DNA from: DAOUAE01 sp034433795
GTDB lineage: Bacteria; Chloroflexota; UBA6077; FW602-bin22; DAOUAE01
Assembly: GCA_034433795.1 (NCBI GenBank)
Contig: DAOUAE010000081.1
Span: 1 to 34,529 of the forward strand
Direction of reading: 5' to 3'
DNA length: 34,529 nt
This document shows, one piece after another, positions 6,565-14,456 of the stretch. The notes beneath the pieces were generated by a model. The model saw nothing but the letters and a program-made list of their open reading frames with translations, was not told the origin of the DNA and did no database searches. Position 1 is the first letter of the stretch; each line of letters begins with the position of its first letter. A program made the translations under genes and the position numbers.

Positions 6565-7426
6565 CGCGCAGGAGTTCGACCGGCTCGCCCGACGGCTCGA
6601 TCAGCTCGTCCGCCAGCTCGAGGCCGTTCCGTTTCCCCAGATTCGGCAGGCGGTGTTCGCGGCTCTTGAGGCCCTGGACCAGTTGCACCGACTGGCTCTG
6701 ACCCGCCTGGTCACCCTGGCGCGGGCGGAGCCGGCCCTTTGGGAGCGACTGAGCGCCGACCCGGTGGTGCGCGAACTTCTGGCCCTCTACGACCTGATCG
6801 CCCCATCCGAGCCGGCCGACGACCCCCTGTACCAGGTCGAACAGGCGCTGGCGCCGGTCCGGGCCTACGTTCAGGCCCACGGCGGGACGCTGGAGGTGGT
6901 GGGCGTCAGCGAGGGCGTGGTCCAGGTCCGCCTGGCCGGGGCCTGTGTGGGCTGTCCGGGCTCGACGGTCACGGTCCGACGGGGGATCGAGCAGGCTCTG
7001 CGTCAGGGCCTGCCGGGCTTCCGTGGCCTGGTGGTGCTGCCCGCGACTGCCAGCCCTCAGCCGGCCCCCCGCCGTCCGCGGTGGCAGATGGCCTGTCGGG
7101 TCGAGGAGGTGCCGGAGGGAGGACTGCGGGGTCTGGTCCTGGAGGGCCAGCGGCTGGTGCTCTGTCGGGTGGAGGGGGAGATCTACGCCCTGCGCGACGC
7201 CTGTCCGGGGAGCATCCTGCCGCTTCATCTGGGTCGGCTGGTCGGCCCGGTGCTGACCTGTCCGTGGCACGGTTGTCGGTACGACGTCCGCACCGGTCGG
7301 CGTCTGGACCGGCCCGACGGTGAGCGGCTGGAGGTGCTGCCGGTCGCCGTTCAGGAGGGGGTGGTGTTGGTGGGGTTCGATGTGCCGGCCGGGGCGCCGC
7401 TGGAGCGACTGGACGATGTCGGCTGA
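6557..7426 (+). CDS. HhyE-like NifU + Rieske-type Fe-S protein, likely electron carrier of the hydrogenase
   Basis: The 289-residue protein has a helical N-terminus (about 1-90), a NifU C-terminal-like domain (about 95-170) with GACVGCPGST (Cys130, Cys133), and a Rieske-type domain (about 180-285). Iron-sulfur proteins encoded with group 1h and 2a hydrogenases (HhyE/HucE in mycobacteria) are needed to pass electrons to the respiratory chain, and this is the best candidate here. The second Rieske motif CPWHGCRYD (Cys235, His238) is intact. In the first motif the His of CxH is missing: it reads ACPGSILPLH, with Gly218 two residues after Cys216. The nearest His is 224. The cluster may therefore have another ligand set. 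The start follows GGGAGGG and overlaps the previous gene by 8 bp. Confidence 0.85.
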   Translation: MSDAQEFDRLARRLDQLVRQLEAVPFPQIRQAVFAALEALDQLHRLALTRLVTLARAEPALWERLSADPVVRELLALYDLIAPSEPADDPLYQVEQALAPVRAYVQAHGGTLEVVGVSEGVVQVRLAGACVGCPGSTVTVRRGIEQALRQGLPGFRGLVVLPATASPQPAPRRPRWQMACRVEEVPEGGLRGLVLEGQRLVLCRVEGEIYALRDACPGSILPLHLGRLVGPVLTCPWHGCRYDVRTGRRLDRPDGERLEVLPVAVQEGVVLVGFDVPAGAPLERLDDVG

Positions 7427-7961
7427 GAGAGAGCGACGCCTGCTCATCGCCGGGCTGGGCAACGTCCTGTTGCGTGATGATGGATTCGGTAGTGTGGTGG
7501 CCGAGCGCCTGGCTCGCCGGGTGGCGGGGCCCCAGGTGACGGTCGCCACCTACGGGATCGCCGGGGTGGCTCTGGTGCAGGATCTGGTGGCTGGCTACGC
7601 CGGGCTTGTGCTCATCGACGTGGTGGTGCGCGGTGGGCCGCCGGGACGGCTCTACTGGCTGCGCCCGGTCGTGCCGGCGCCGGGGGAAGGGGAGGCCCGG
7701 TTTCTGGCCGAGCCCCACGCGGTGGGGGTCAGCCGGGCGCTGGTCCTGGCACGGGCACTGGGGGTGTTGCCGGATTATGTGCGGATCCTGGGCTGTCAGC
7801 CGGCGGCCGCCGACGATCTGGGCATCGGGTTGACCCCAGCGGTGGCGGCGGCCGCTGACCGGGCGGTGCAGGCGCTCGCCGACTGGGTGCCGCGCTGGTT
7901 GGAGGACCCGGCTGCCGAGCCGGCCCTCTGGGCCGCTCCGGTCGGCTGTCAGGGAGGATAG
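7416..7961 (+). CDS. Hydrogenase maturation endopeptidase (HyaD/HupD family, M52)
   Basis: The 181-residue protein removes the C-terminal extension of the large subunit after nickel insertion. All three family nickel-ligand positions are visible: GLGNVLLRDDGFG (acidic residue equal to Glu16 of HybD), GLVLIDVVVRGG (Asp62 equivalent) and EPHAVGV (His93 equivalent), followed by LGCQPA and a GLTP segment, all in family order. ATG 7416 lies within the end of the previous gene, overlapping it by 11 bp. An upstream extension of the frame to 7320 overlaps the Rieske domain and is rejected. The presence of this intact copy next to the ligand-less paralogue at 5690 suggests that only this one cleaves HhyL. 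Confidence 0.9.
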   Translation: MSAERERRLLIAGLGNVLLRDDGFGSVVAERLARRVAGPQVTVATYGIAGVALVQDLVAGYAGLVLIDVVVRGGPPGRLYWLRPVVPAPGEGEARFLAEPHAVGVSRALVLARALGVLPDYVRILGCQPAAADDLGIGLTPAVAAAADRAVQALADWVPRWLEDPAAEPALWAAPVGCQGG

Positions 7962-7965
7962 AACC

Positions 7966-8232
7966 GTGTGTCTGGCGATACCGGGTCAGGTGGTGCGGCT
8001 GGAGGCGGGCGGTCACTTCGCGGTGGTTGAGGTGAGCGGGGTGCGGCGCAAGGTCAACATCGATCTGCTCCAGCCCGAGGGGGTCGCGGTGGGCGACTGG
8101 GTCCTGATTCACGTGGGGTTCGCCCTGAGCAAGATCAGCGCCGCCGAGGCGCAGGCCCAGATGCGCTTGCTGGCGGCGCTGGGCGAGGACCGACAGGCGA
8201 TGGACGAAATCCGGGGGTACCGCTTTGGCTGA
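7966..8232 (+). CDS. hypC: Hydrogenase maturation chaperone HypC
   Basis: The 88-residue protein begins MCLAIPGQVV, the family hallmark. After Met removal Cys2 binds the Fe(CN)2CO unit that HypC builds with HypD and hands to the large subunit. The rest (VEVSGVRRKVNIDLL, GDWVLIHVGFALSKI) matches the beta-barrel of the family and the length is typical. It starts with GTG, 4 bp after the protease stop, with AGGGAGG 8 nt upstream. The stop overlaps the TTG start of the next gene. A short C-terminal helix is present as usual. Confidence 0.95.
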   Translation: MCLAIPGQVVRLEAGGHFAVVEVSGVRRKVNIDLLQPEGVAVGDWVLIHVGFALSKISAAEAQAQMRLLAALGEDRQAMDEIRGYRFG

Positions 8233-8482
8233 ACAGAGGTGGTCAGACGACCTGGAACGGTACGGGGGTGGCACGCTGGACCAGGACGGGTGTGTGACCT
8301 GTGGCGACCTGGCGGTGGCGGTCCGGGTGCTCAGGGTCGAGGGGCGGGAGGCGCTCTGCGTCGACCGGTGCGGTCGACAGGCGTGGGTGGCCATCGATTT
8401 TGTGCCGCAGGCGGCGCCGGGTGATGTCCTGCTCGTGCACCTGCGGGTGGCTCTCACCAGGATCGAGGGGGATGAGCCGTGA
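8225..8482 (+). CDS. Second HypC/HupF-like protein without the N-terminal Cys
   Basis: The 85-residue product resembles HypC in its second half (VDRCGRQAWVAIDFVPQAAP, GDVLLVHLRVALTRI), with the same GDxxLVHxxxAL ending. It lacks MCxxxPG at the start. Instead it has about 20 polar residues followed by DGCVTCGDLAVAVRVL, so the conserved Cys pair is internal (CVTCGD). Internal CxxCGD variants are known among HypC-family paralogues of actinobacterial-type hydrogenase clusters. It may take part in Fe(CN)2CO transfer or carry an alternative ligand. Start is probably TTG 8225 overlapping the hypC stop; no better start was found before the motif. It overlaps hypD by 4 bp (GTGA). Confidence 0.78.
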   Translation: MAEQRWSDDLERYGGGTLDQDGCVTCGDLAVAVRVLRVEGREALCVDRCGRQAWVAIDFVPQAAPGDVLLVHLRVALTRIEGDEP

Positions 8483-9594
8483 AGTATATCGACGAGTTTC
8501 GTGATCCCACGCTTATCCGGGTGGTGGCGGACGAGATCGCCCGGCTGGCCGACCCCGCCCGCCACTACCGTATTATGGAGGTCTGTGGGGGCCACACCCA
8601 CGCGATCTACCGGCACGGGCTTGAACGGCTGCTGCCGCCGAACATCGAACTGGTCCACGGTCCGGGTTGCCCGGTCTGTGTGCTGCCGATGGGCCGGATC
8701 GACGACGGACTGGCCATGGCCGAACAGCCGGGGGTGATCTTCACGGCCTTCGGCGACATGATGCGGGTTCCCGGGACACGGGGGACTCCGCTGGAGTACC
8801 GGGCCCGGGGCTGTGACGTCCGCATGGTCTACTCTCCGCTCGACGCCCTCCGCCTGGCCCAGGAGAACCCTGATCGGCAGGTCGTGTTCTTCGCCATCGG
8901 TTTTGAGACCACCGCTCCCTCCACGGCGCTGACGCTGCAGCGGGCGAAGGCCCTGGGGGTGCGGAACTTCTCGGTCTTCTGCAACCATGTCCTGATCGTC
9001 CCGGCGATCCGGGCGATCCTCGACTCGCCGGACATGCGGCTCGATGCGTTTATCGGTCCGGGGCATGTTTCGACGGTCATCGGCTGTCGTCCCTATCAGT
9101 TCATCGCCCGCGAGTACGGCAAGCCGGTGGTCATCTCCGGCTTCGAGCCGCTGGATATCCTGCAGGCGATAGCGATGATTTTGCGTCAGCTGAGGGAGGG
9201 GCGGGCCGAGGTGGAGAACCAGTACAGCCGGGTGGTGCCGTGGAACGGGAACCTGGCGGCGCTGCGGGCGATGGCCGAGGTGTTCACCCTCCGGCCGTAC
9301 TTCGAGTGGCGGGGGTTGGGCTTTATCTCGCAGTCGGCGCTCGCGATCGCCCCGGCCTACGCGGACTGGGACGCGGAGGCGCGGTTCAGCGTGCCAGGGG
9401 TTCGGGTGACCGACCCGAAGGCGGCCCAGTGCGGTGAGGTGCTGAAGGGCGTCTTGAAGCCGCCGCAGTGCAAGCTCTTCGGGCGGGAGTGCACGCCGGA
9501 GCGTCCGATCGGAGCGTTGATGGTCTCCAGCGAGGGTGCCTGTGCCGCCTACTACCACTATGTCCACCGTGTCGGTGCGGCGGGGGGTGGATGA
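8479..9594 (+). CDS. hypD: Hydrogenase maturation protein HypD
   Basis: The 371-residue protein is the Fe-S scaffold on which the Fe(CN)2CO group is assembled with HypC and HypE. Diagnostic motifs are present in order: EVCGGHTHAIYRHG near residue 35, VHGPGCPVCVLP near residue 65, FAIGFETTAPSTAL near residue 140, and GPGHVSTVIGCRPY near residue 195. Cysteines for the [4Fe-4S] cluster are in the C-terminal part (AAQCGEVLKG, CKLFGRECTPE). Length is normal. The GTG start overlaps the preceding stop. The stop is followed by hypE after 3 bp. Confidence 0.96.
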   Translation: MKYIDEFRDPTLIRVVADEIARLADPARHYRIMEVCGGHTHAIYRHGLERLLPPNIELVHGPGCPVCVLPMGRIDDGLAMAEQPGVIFTAFGDMMRVPGTRGTPLEYRARGCDVRMVYSPLDALRLAQENPDRQVVFFAIGFETTAPSTALTLQRAKALGVRNFSVFCNHVLIVPAIRAILDSPDMRLDAFIGPGHVSTVIGCRPYQFIAREYGKPVVISGFEPLDILQAIAMILRQLREGRAEVENQYSRVVPWNGNLAALRAMAEVFTLRPYFEWRGLGFISQSALAIAPAYADWDAEARFSVPGVRVTDPKAAQCGEVLKGVLKPPQCKLFGRECTPERPIGALMVSSEGACAAYYHYVHRVGAAGGG

Positions 9595-9597
9595 GCG

Positions 9598-10635
9598 ATG
9601 CGGCTCTCGGCGCGGGTCCGGTTCACCGACCCCCAGATCGAACTGGTGCATGGGGCCGGGGGCAAGGCGATGCGCCGGCTCATCGAGGGGCTCTTCCTGC
9701 CACGGCTGACCAGCCCGGCCCTGGCGGCGCTGGGCGACGCCGCGGTGCTGGAGGTCGGTGGGCTCCGGCTGGCGCTGACGACCGACGCTTTTGTCGTCAC
9801 CCCGCACCGGTTTCCGGGGGGCTCGATCGGCGAACTGGCGGTCAACGGCACGGTCAACGACCTGGCGATGGCCGGGGCGCGGCCGCTGGCCCTGGTGGCA
9901 GCCTTTATTCTGGAGGCCGGCCTCCCGGTCGCCGCGCTTGAGGCCGAAGTGGAGGCGATGGCCCGGGCGGCCGCCCGGGCCGGGGTCGCGGTCGTCGGCG
10001 GCGATACCAAGGTGGTCGAGCACGGCCAGGCCGACGGCCTCTACATCGCCACCACGGGTCTGGGGCTGGTGGACCCGCGGGCAGAGCTGGGGCCGGCGCG
10101 GGTCCGACCGGGGGATAAGATCCTGGTCTCCGGGCCGATCGGCGACCACGGGGTCACGGTGCTGCTGGCCCGTGGGGAGCTCGACCTGGAGGCAGATCTG
10201 GTCTCAGACACCCGGCCACTCTGGCCGCTGGTCGAGGGGCTGCTGGCGGCGGTCGGACCGGGGCTGCGCTGGCTGCGTGACCCGACGCGGGGTGGGGTGG
10301 CGTCGGCGCTGAACGAACTGGCCCGCGACACGGGACTGGGGATCGTCCTGTGGGAGGAGGCGGTGCCGGTCCGGCCGGCGGTCCGGGGGGCCTGTGAGGT
10401 GCTGGGGCTGGATCCTCTGTACATCGCCTGTGAGGGCCAGTTTCTGGCGGTCGTCGACCCGGCCGTGGCGGAGTTGGCGCTCCGGGGCCTGCAGGCGCTC
10501 CCCGGCGGCGCCGAGGCGGTGCTGATCGGGGAGGTGCGGCCCGAGCCGGCCGCGACGCTGGTGGCGGTCACGGCCTATGGGGGAGCGCGGGTGGTCGATA
10601 TGCTGGTCGGGGATCCGCTGCCCCGGATCTGTTGA
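9598..10635 (+). CDS. hypE: Hydrogenase maturation protein HypE
   Basis: The 345-residue protein dehydrates a carbamoyl group, received from HypF on its C-terminal Cys, to a thiocyanate that supplies the CN ligands of the active site iron. It shows the PurM-like features of the family: VHGAGGKAM near residue 19, LTTDAFVV with the following GGSIGELAVNGTVNDLAM, VVGGDTKVVE, GDKILVSGPIGDHGV, and DPTRGGVASALNE. It ends exactly with PRIC, the essential C-terminal cysteine. Length and order after hypD are typical. The gene is intact, unlike its partner hypF downstream. Confidence 0.96.
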   Translation: MRLSARVRFTDPQIELVHGAGGKAMRRLIEGLFLPRLTSPALAALGDAAVLEVGGLRLALTTDAFVVTPHRFPGGSIGELAVNGTVNDLAMAGARPLALVAAFILEAGLPVAALEAEVEAMARAAARAGVAVVGGDTKVVEHGQADGLYIATTGLGLVDPRAELGPARVRPGDKILVSGPIGDHGVTVLLARGELDLEADLVSDTRPLWPLVEGLLAAVGPGLRWLRDPTRGGVASALNELARDTGLGIVLWEEAVPVRPAVRGACEVLGLDPLYIACEGQFLAVVDPAVAELALRGLQALPGGAEAVLIGEVRPEPAATLVAVTAYGGARVVDMLVGDPLPRIC

Positions 10636-10650
10636 GTAGCGGATGGGGGT

Positions 10651-11832
10651 GTGGCTGTGGCGCTGGAGGCTCTGGTCCGCGAACGCCTGCTGGCCCGTAA
10701 CGCGGTCTCCCAGACGTTCTTTCCGGTCGAAGCGCCACGGCTGGCCGACGCCTGCCGGCGGATGGCCGAGCGGTTTCTGGAGGGGGGACGGCTGCTCGCC
10801 TTCGGGCGTGGCCCTTATCTCACCGACGCTCAGCACATCTCGGTGGAGTTCATCCACCCGGTCATCGTCGGCAAGCGGGCGCTGCCGGCCCTGGACCTGA
10901 GTGTGGCCTTTCGCCCCTGGCTGGCGGTGTTGCTCCGACCGACCGATATCGTTGTAGGCTTTGGGCCCCCAGAGGGGGACCCGGAGGTGGCCGCGGCGCT
11001 GGCCTGGGCCCGGGCCCAGGGGGCTCTGACCTTTGCCCTGCCGGGGCCGGACGCCGATTACGGGGTGGCGGCGCCCAGTCCTGACCCCTTCATCCATCAG
11101 GAGATGCTGGAGGTGCTCTACCACACCCTCTGGGAGACCGTCCATGTCTTCTTTGAGCACCGCCAGGTGTCGGGCGAGCCCGTCGGCGAGATGGCTGTCC
11201 TCTACCCGTTCCTGGGGGGAGAGCCGGTCGACCTGAGGACGGTGGTGCCCCAGGTGGCCGCCTCGATCGTGGCCAAAGCCCGCGAGGACGAGCGTCTGCG
11301 CGCGGAGGTGGCTGCCGAGCAGGCCGGGGTCATCGCGGCGGCTGCTCAGGCCATCGCCGAGCGGCTGCGACGTGGTGGTCGCCTGATCATTTTCGGCAAT
11401 GGCGGGTCGGCCACGGACGCCAATGACCTGGCCCTCGACTGCGTGCTCCCGCCGGCCGGCTGGCGGCCGCTGCCGGCCATTTCGCTGGGGTTGGAGCCGG
11501 CGAACCTCTCGGCCATCGCCAACGATATCGGACCGGAGGTGCTCTTCCTCCGGCAACTGATTCCCCACGGCCGGCCGGAGGACGTGGCGGTCGGGATCTC
11601 GACCAGTGGGAGTTCACGCAACGTGGTGGTGGCGCTGGAGGAGGCCCGTCGGCGGGGCATGCTGACAGTGGGCCTGCTCGGCTACGACGGTGGAGAGATC
11701 GTTCGCCGGGGGCTGGTGGATTTCCCGCTGGTCGTGCATTCAGACTATGTGCCCCGGATCCAGGAGATCCAGGCCTCGATCTACCATGTGCTCCGTGAGG
11801 CGCTGGAGGTCATCGGGCGTGGCGCGCTTTGA
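10651..11832 (+). CDS. Double SIS-domain (phosphoheptose-isomerase-like) protein of the hydrogenase locus
   Basis: The 393-residue protein consists of two SIS sugar-isomerase folds in tandem. The first (about 1-190) has GGRLLAFGRGPYLTDAQHIS, the second (about 205-390) has GGRLIIFGNGGSATDANDLA and GISTSGSSRNVV, close to GmhA (sedoheptulose-7-phosphate isomerase), whose consensus is GNGGSAADAQH. The matching TDA(Q/N) motifs in both halves indicate internal duplication. SIS proteins annotated as phosphoheptose isomerase occur in other actinobacterial-type hydrogenase clusters, where their job is unknown. Sugar metabolism is unlikely to be the purpose in this operon. The start is GTG 10651 or 10657, after a G-rich stretch. 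The last 14 bp overlap the glutaredoxin-like gene. Confidence 0.85.
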   Translation: MAVALEALVRERLLARNAVSQTFFPVEAPRLADACRRMAERFLEGGRLLAFGRGPYLTDAQHISVEFIHPVIVGKRALPALDLSVAFRPWLAVLLRPTDIVVGFGPPEGDPEVAAALAWARAQGALTFALPGPDADYGVAAPSPDPFIHQEMLEVLYHTLWETVHVFFEHRQVSGEPVGEMAVLYPFLGGEPVDLRTVVPQVAASIVAKAREDERLRAEVAAEQAGVIAAAAQAIAERLRRGGRLIIFGNGGSATDANDLALDCVLPPAGWRPLPAISLGLEPANLSAIANDIGPEVLFLRQLIPHGRPEDVAVGISTSGSSRNVVVALEEARRRGMLTVGLLGYDGGEIVRRGLVDFPLVVHSDYVPRIQEIQASIYHVLREALEVIGRGAL

Positions 11833-12046
11833 GCTCTATGGCGCCTCGACCTGTCCCTACACTGCCGAGTTGCGGGCCGAGTTGGAGTGGCGGGGTGTGG
11901 ATTTCGTCGAGTACGACGTGACCGCTGATCCGGCCGCCCGCGACCGGCTGCTCTGCCTGAGCGGGGGCGAGCGGCTGGTGCCGGTCCTGGTGGTCGAGGG
12001 GCGGATCGTCCAGCGGGGGTGGCAGGGGCGTGGCTGTCGGTTCTGA
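11819..12046 (+). CDS. Mini-glutaredoxin / thioredoxin-fold protein
   Basis: The 75-residue product starts with MARFELYGASTCPYTAELRA, a beta-alpha start with a CPYT motif as in glutaredoxins with one active Cys. DFVEYDVTADPAARDRLLCL and VPVLVVEG continue the fold with the cis-Pro (VPVL). The length equals that of short glutaredoxin-like proteins. It starts with GTG 11819 inside the end of the SIS gene, and ends 16 bp into hypF. It may reduce or protect cysteines of maturation proteins. The exact substrate is not known. Confidence 0.8.
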   Translation: MARFELYGASTCPYTAELRAELEWRGVDFVEYDVTADPAARDRLLCLSGGERLVPVLVVEGRIVQRGWQGRGCRF

Positions 12047-14342
12047 GCCAGACCGGGCTGCTCTTCGGCTCCAGGTCCGTGGTGTCGTCCAGGGGGTGGG
12101 GTTCCGGCCCTTTGTCTACCGGGTCGCGCGGGCCTACGGTCTGGCCGGCTGGGTGCTCAACGCCGAGGCCGGTGTTGAGATCTATCTGGAGGGGCCTCCG
12201 GACGCTCTGGCCGCCTTTGTGACCGCCCTGCAGCGGGAGCCGCCGCCGGCGGCCCGGGTCGCCGAGGTGATCGCGACCCCCGTGCCTCCTGAGGGGCTGA
12301 CCGATTTCACCATTCGGGAGAGCCAGCGGCAGGACCGGCCGAGCGTGCGTGTCTCGCCCGACCTGCCGGTCTGTGCCCGCTGCCTGGCCGAGCTCTTCGA
12401 TCCGGCTGACCGTCGCCACGGCTACCCTTACATCAACTGCACCGACTGCGGTCCTCGCTACAGCATCATCCTGGGGCTGCCCTACGACCGACCCCGGACG
12501 ACGATGAAGGACTGGCCTCTCTGTCCCGACTGCGCCCGCGAGTATCACGACCCGGCCGATCGCCGTTTCCACGCCCAGCCGGTCGCCTGTCCACGGTGTG
12601 GGCCGACCTACATGCTCCTGTCTGGGGGGGTGGTTGTCGCCCGTGGGACCGCGGCTGTGGCTGTCGCGGCTCGGCACCTCAGCGCTGGCCGGATCCTGGC
12701 GATCAAGGGGATCGGGGGCTATCACCTGGCCTGCGATGCCCGACAACCGGCGGCGGTCTGGGCCCTCCGTGAGCGGAAGTTCCGGAAGGAGAAACCCTTC
12801 GCGCTGATGGTCCGCGACCTGGAGACGGCGCGGACTCTGGTGGCGCTGGAGCCGATGGCGGAGCGTCTCCTCACCTCGCCGGCGCGGCCGATCGTTCTGG
12901 CGCCGGCCCGGGTTTTCCTCGATGGGGTGGCGCCGGAGAACGGTGACCTGGGGGTTATGCTCCCCTACGCCCCGATACACTATCTTCTCTTTGCGGCGGG
13001 TGCTCCCGCGGTGCTGGTGATGACCAGTGCCAACCGCTCGGAGGAGCCCATCGCCTATGAGGACGCTGACGCGCTGGCCAGGCTGACCGGGATCGCCGAC
13101 GATTTTCTGATTGGCGAGCGGCCGATCGCCCGACGGGTGGACGATTCGGTCGTCCGGGTGGGGCTCGATGGGCCGGTGATCCTCCGGCGATCGCGCGGCT
13201 ATGCGCCGGGGGCGGTGGCGCGGCTGCCCACCGCGCGACCGGTGCTGGCGCTGGGGGCCGATCTCAAGAACGCGGTGACACTGGTGGTGGAGGGTCAGGC
13301 CTTCGTGAGCCAGCACATCGGTGACCTTGATCAGGCCGCCGCCTTCCGGGCCTTCCAGGAGACGGTCGCCGATCTCTGCCGGATGTATGACGTTGCGCTG
13401 GAGCGGCTCCTGGTGGTTCACGACCGGCACCCCGAGTACCGGTCGACGCAGTATGCGGCGGAGCTGCCCGCGGAGGAGCGGCGGGCGGTCCAGCACCATC
13501 GGGCCCATATCGCCAGTGTGCTGGCCGAGCGGGCGGCTTTGACGACGCCGGTGGTTGGCTTCGCCGGCGACGGCACCGGCTATGGAGATGATGGGACGAT
13601 CTGGGGTGGCTAGGTCTTCACCGGGTCGCTGGCCGAGGGGCTGGTGCGACGGGCTTATCTCTGGCCGGCGGTGCTTCCAGGGGGTGACGCGGCGGCCCGG
13701 TTCCCGGTCCAGGCGGCCGCCGGGTTCCTGGCGCAGCTCCCGGTGGTGCCCGATCTGACCGGGCCGCCCTTTGCCTTTCCGGAGCGCTTCTGGCTGGCCC
13801 TGGCTCTCGTGCAGAAGGGGGTCCGGACTTTTCCGACGACCTCGCTGGGGCGGCTTTTCGACACGGTCGCTGCGCTGGTGGGGTTCACGCGGCCGATCAC
13901 GTTTGAAGGGCAGGCGGCGATCTGGCTGGAGCATCTGGCGCGCCGGAGCCCGCCGGTGGCCGCCTATCCCTTCCCGTTGGTTGGGAACCGTCTGGACTTT
14001 CGGCCGTTGCTGGAGGCGGTCATTGTCGATCGGCGGCGTGGGCGCGATCCGGCGGAGATCGCGTGGGCTTTTCACGCTGCGGTGGCGGAGGCCGTTCTGA
14101 CTGTGGCTCGCTGGCTGGCCGAGGAGGTGGGGACGCGGGTGCTGGTCCTGTCGGGCGGGGTCTTTCAGAATCTGCTCCTGCTCAGTCTGATCCGGGACCG
14201 GCTGGGGGATCGGCCAGACCTCGAGGTCTGGACCAATCGTGAGGTTCCCCCTAACGATGGGGGGATCAGTCTGGGACAGGCGGCCCTGGCGGTGGTTGAC
14301 ACTGGCTCTGCTTCGGTGTCCCCTATAGGAGGGGATGCGTAG
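12030..14342 (+). pseudogene. hypF: hypF, carbamoyltransferase, interrupted by an in-frame amber codon
   Basis: HypF makes and transfers the carbamoyl group that becomes the CN ligands. Domains: acylphosphatase (about 10-95, VRGVVQGVGFRPFVYR), two zinc fingers (Cys115/118/137/140 and Cys165/168/187/190), YrdC-like domain (about 200-380, KGIGGYHLACDA), Kae1-like domain (about 390-770, HHRAHIASV, FAGDGTGYGDDGTIWGG, LSGGVFQNLLL, NDGGISLG). At 13611-13613 the codon after IWGG is TAG, and the same frame continues with homologous sequence to TAG 14340-14342. E. coli HypF has Glu here (WGGE), so one GAG to TAG change explains it. Full length would be about 770 residues, normal for the family. A GTG at 13644 might restart translation. 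Either the gene is broken, is made in two pieces, is read through, or the base is a sequence error. The GTG 12030 start overlaps the glutaredoxin gene. Confidence 0.9.
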
Positions 14343-14408
14343 ATCCGCTGGCCGGCAGAGGCACCAGGGTGGCAGTGGGCCGTCGTGTGAGAAAATAGAG
14401 TGTGTCTT

Positions 14409-14456
14409 CGAAAAGTGCTTTTCGGGTGCGCTGATCAGCCGGGGATGGGCCGGCTA
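14409..14456. terminator. Candidate bidirectional stem-loops between convergent operons
   Basis: Between the end of hypF (+) and the end of the last sulfatase gene (-) lie a 7-bp inverted repeat CGAAAAG-TG-CTTTTCG (14409-14424), the palindrome GCTGATCAGC (14430-14439) and a second stem AGCCGG-N7-CCGGCT (14437-14455) that reaches the sulfatase stop codon. No clear T-run follows on either strand, so termination would be weak or factor-assisted. The site is where two long transcripts meet. Confidence 0.35.

Noticed and set aside
7729..10149. 806-residue open frame on the - strand opposite hypC-hypD-hypE
   Set aside because: It is antisense to three clearly recognised genes, has Arg/Pro/His-rich composition typical of the complementary frame of GC-rich coding DNA, and no family resemblance.
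13611..13613. TAG in hypF as pyrrolysine or other recoded residue
   Set aside because: Expected residue is Glu, other genes in the window also use TAG as normal stop (for example 5695-5697 and 14340-14342), and no recoding signal is seen.
11781..14075. 764-residue open frame on the - strand opposite hypF
   Set aside because: Shadow of the SIS and hypF genes: no recognisable motif and biased Arg/Pro/Gly content.
14400..14453. Small + strand gene after hypF
   Set aside because: The frame runs antisense into sulfatase 1 and lacks a ribosome site or recognisable content.
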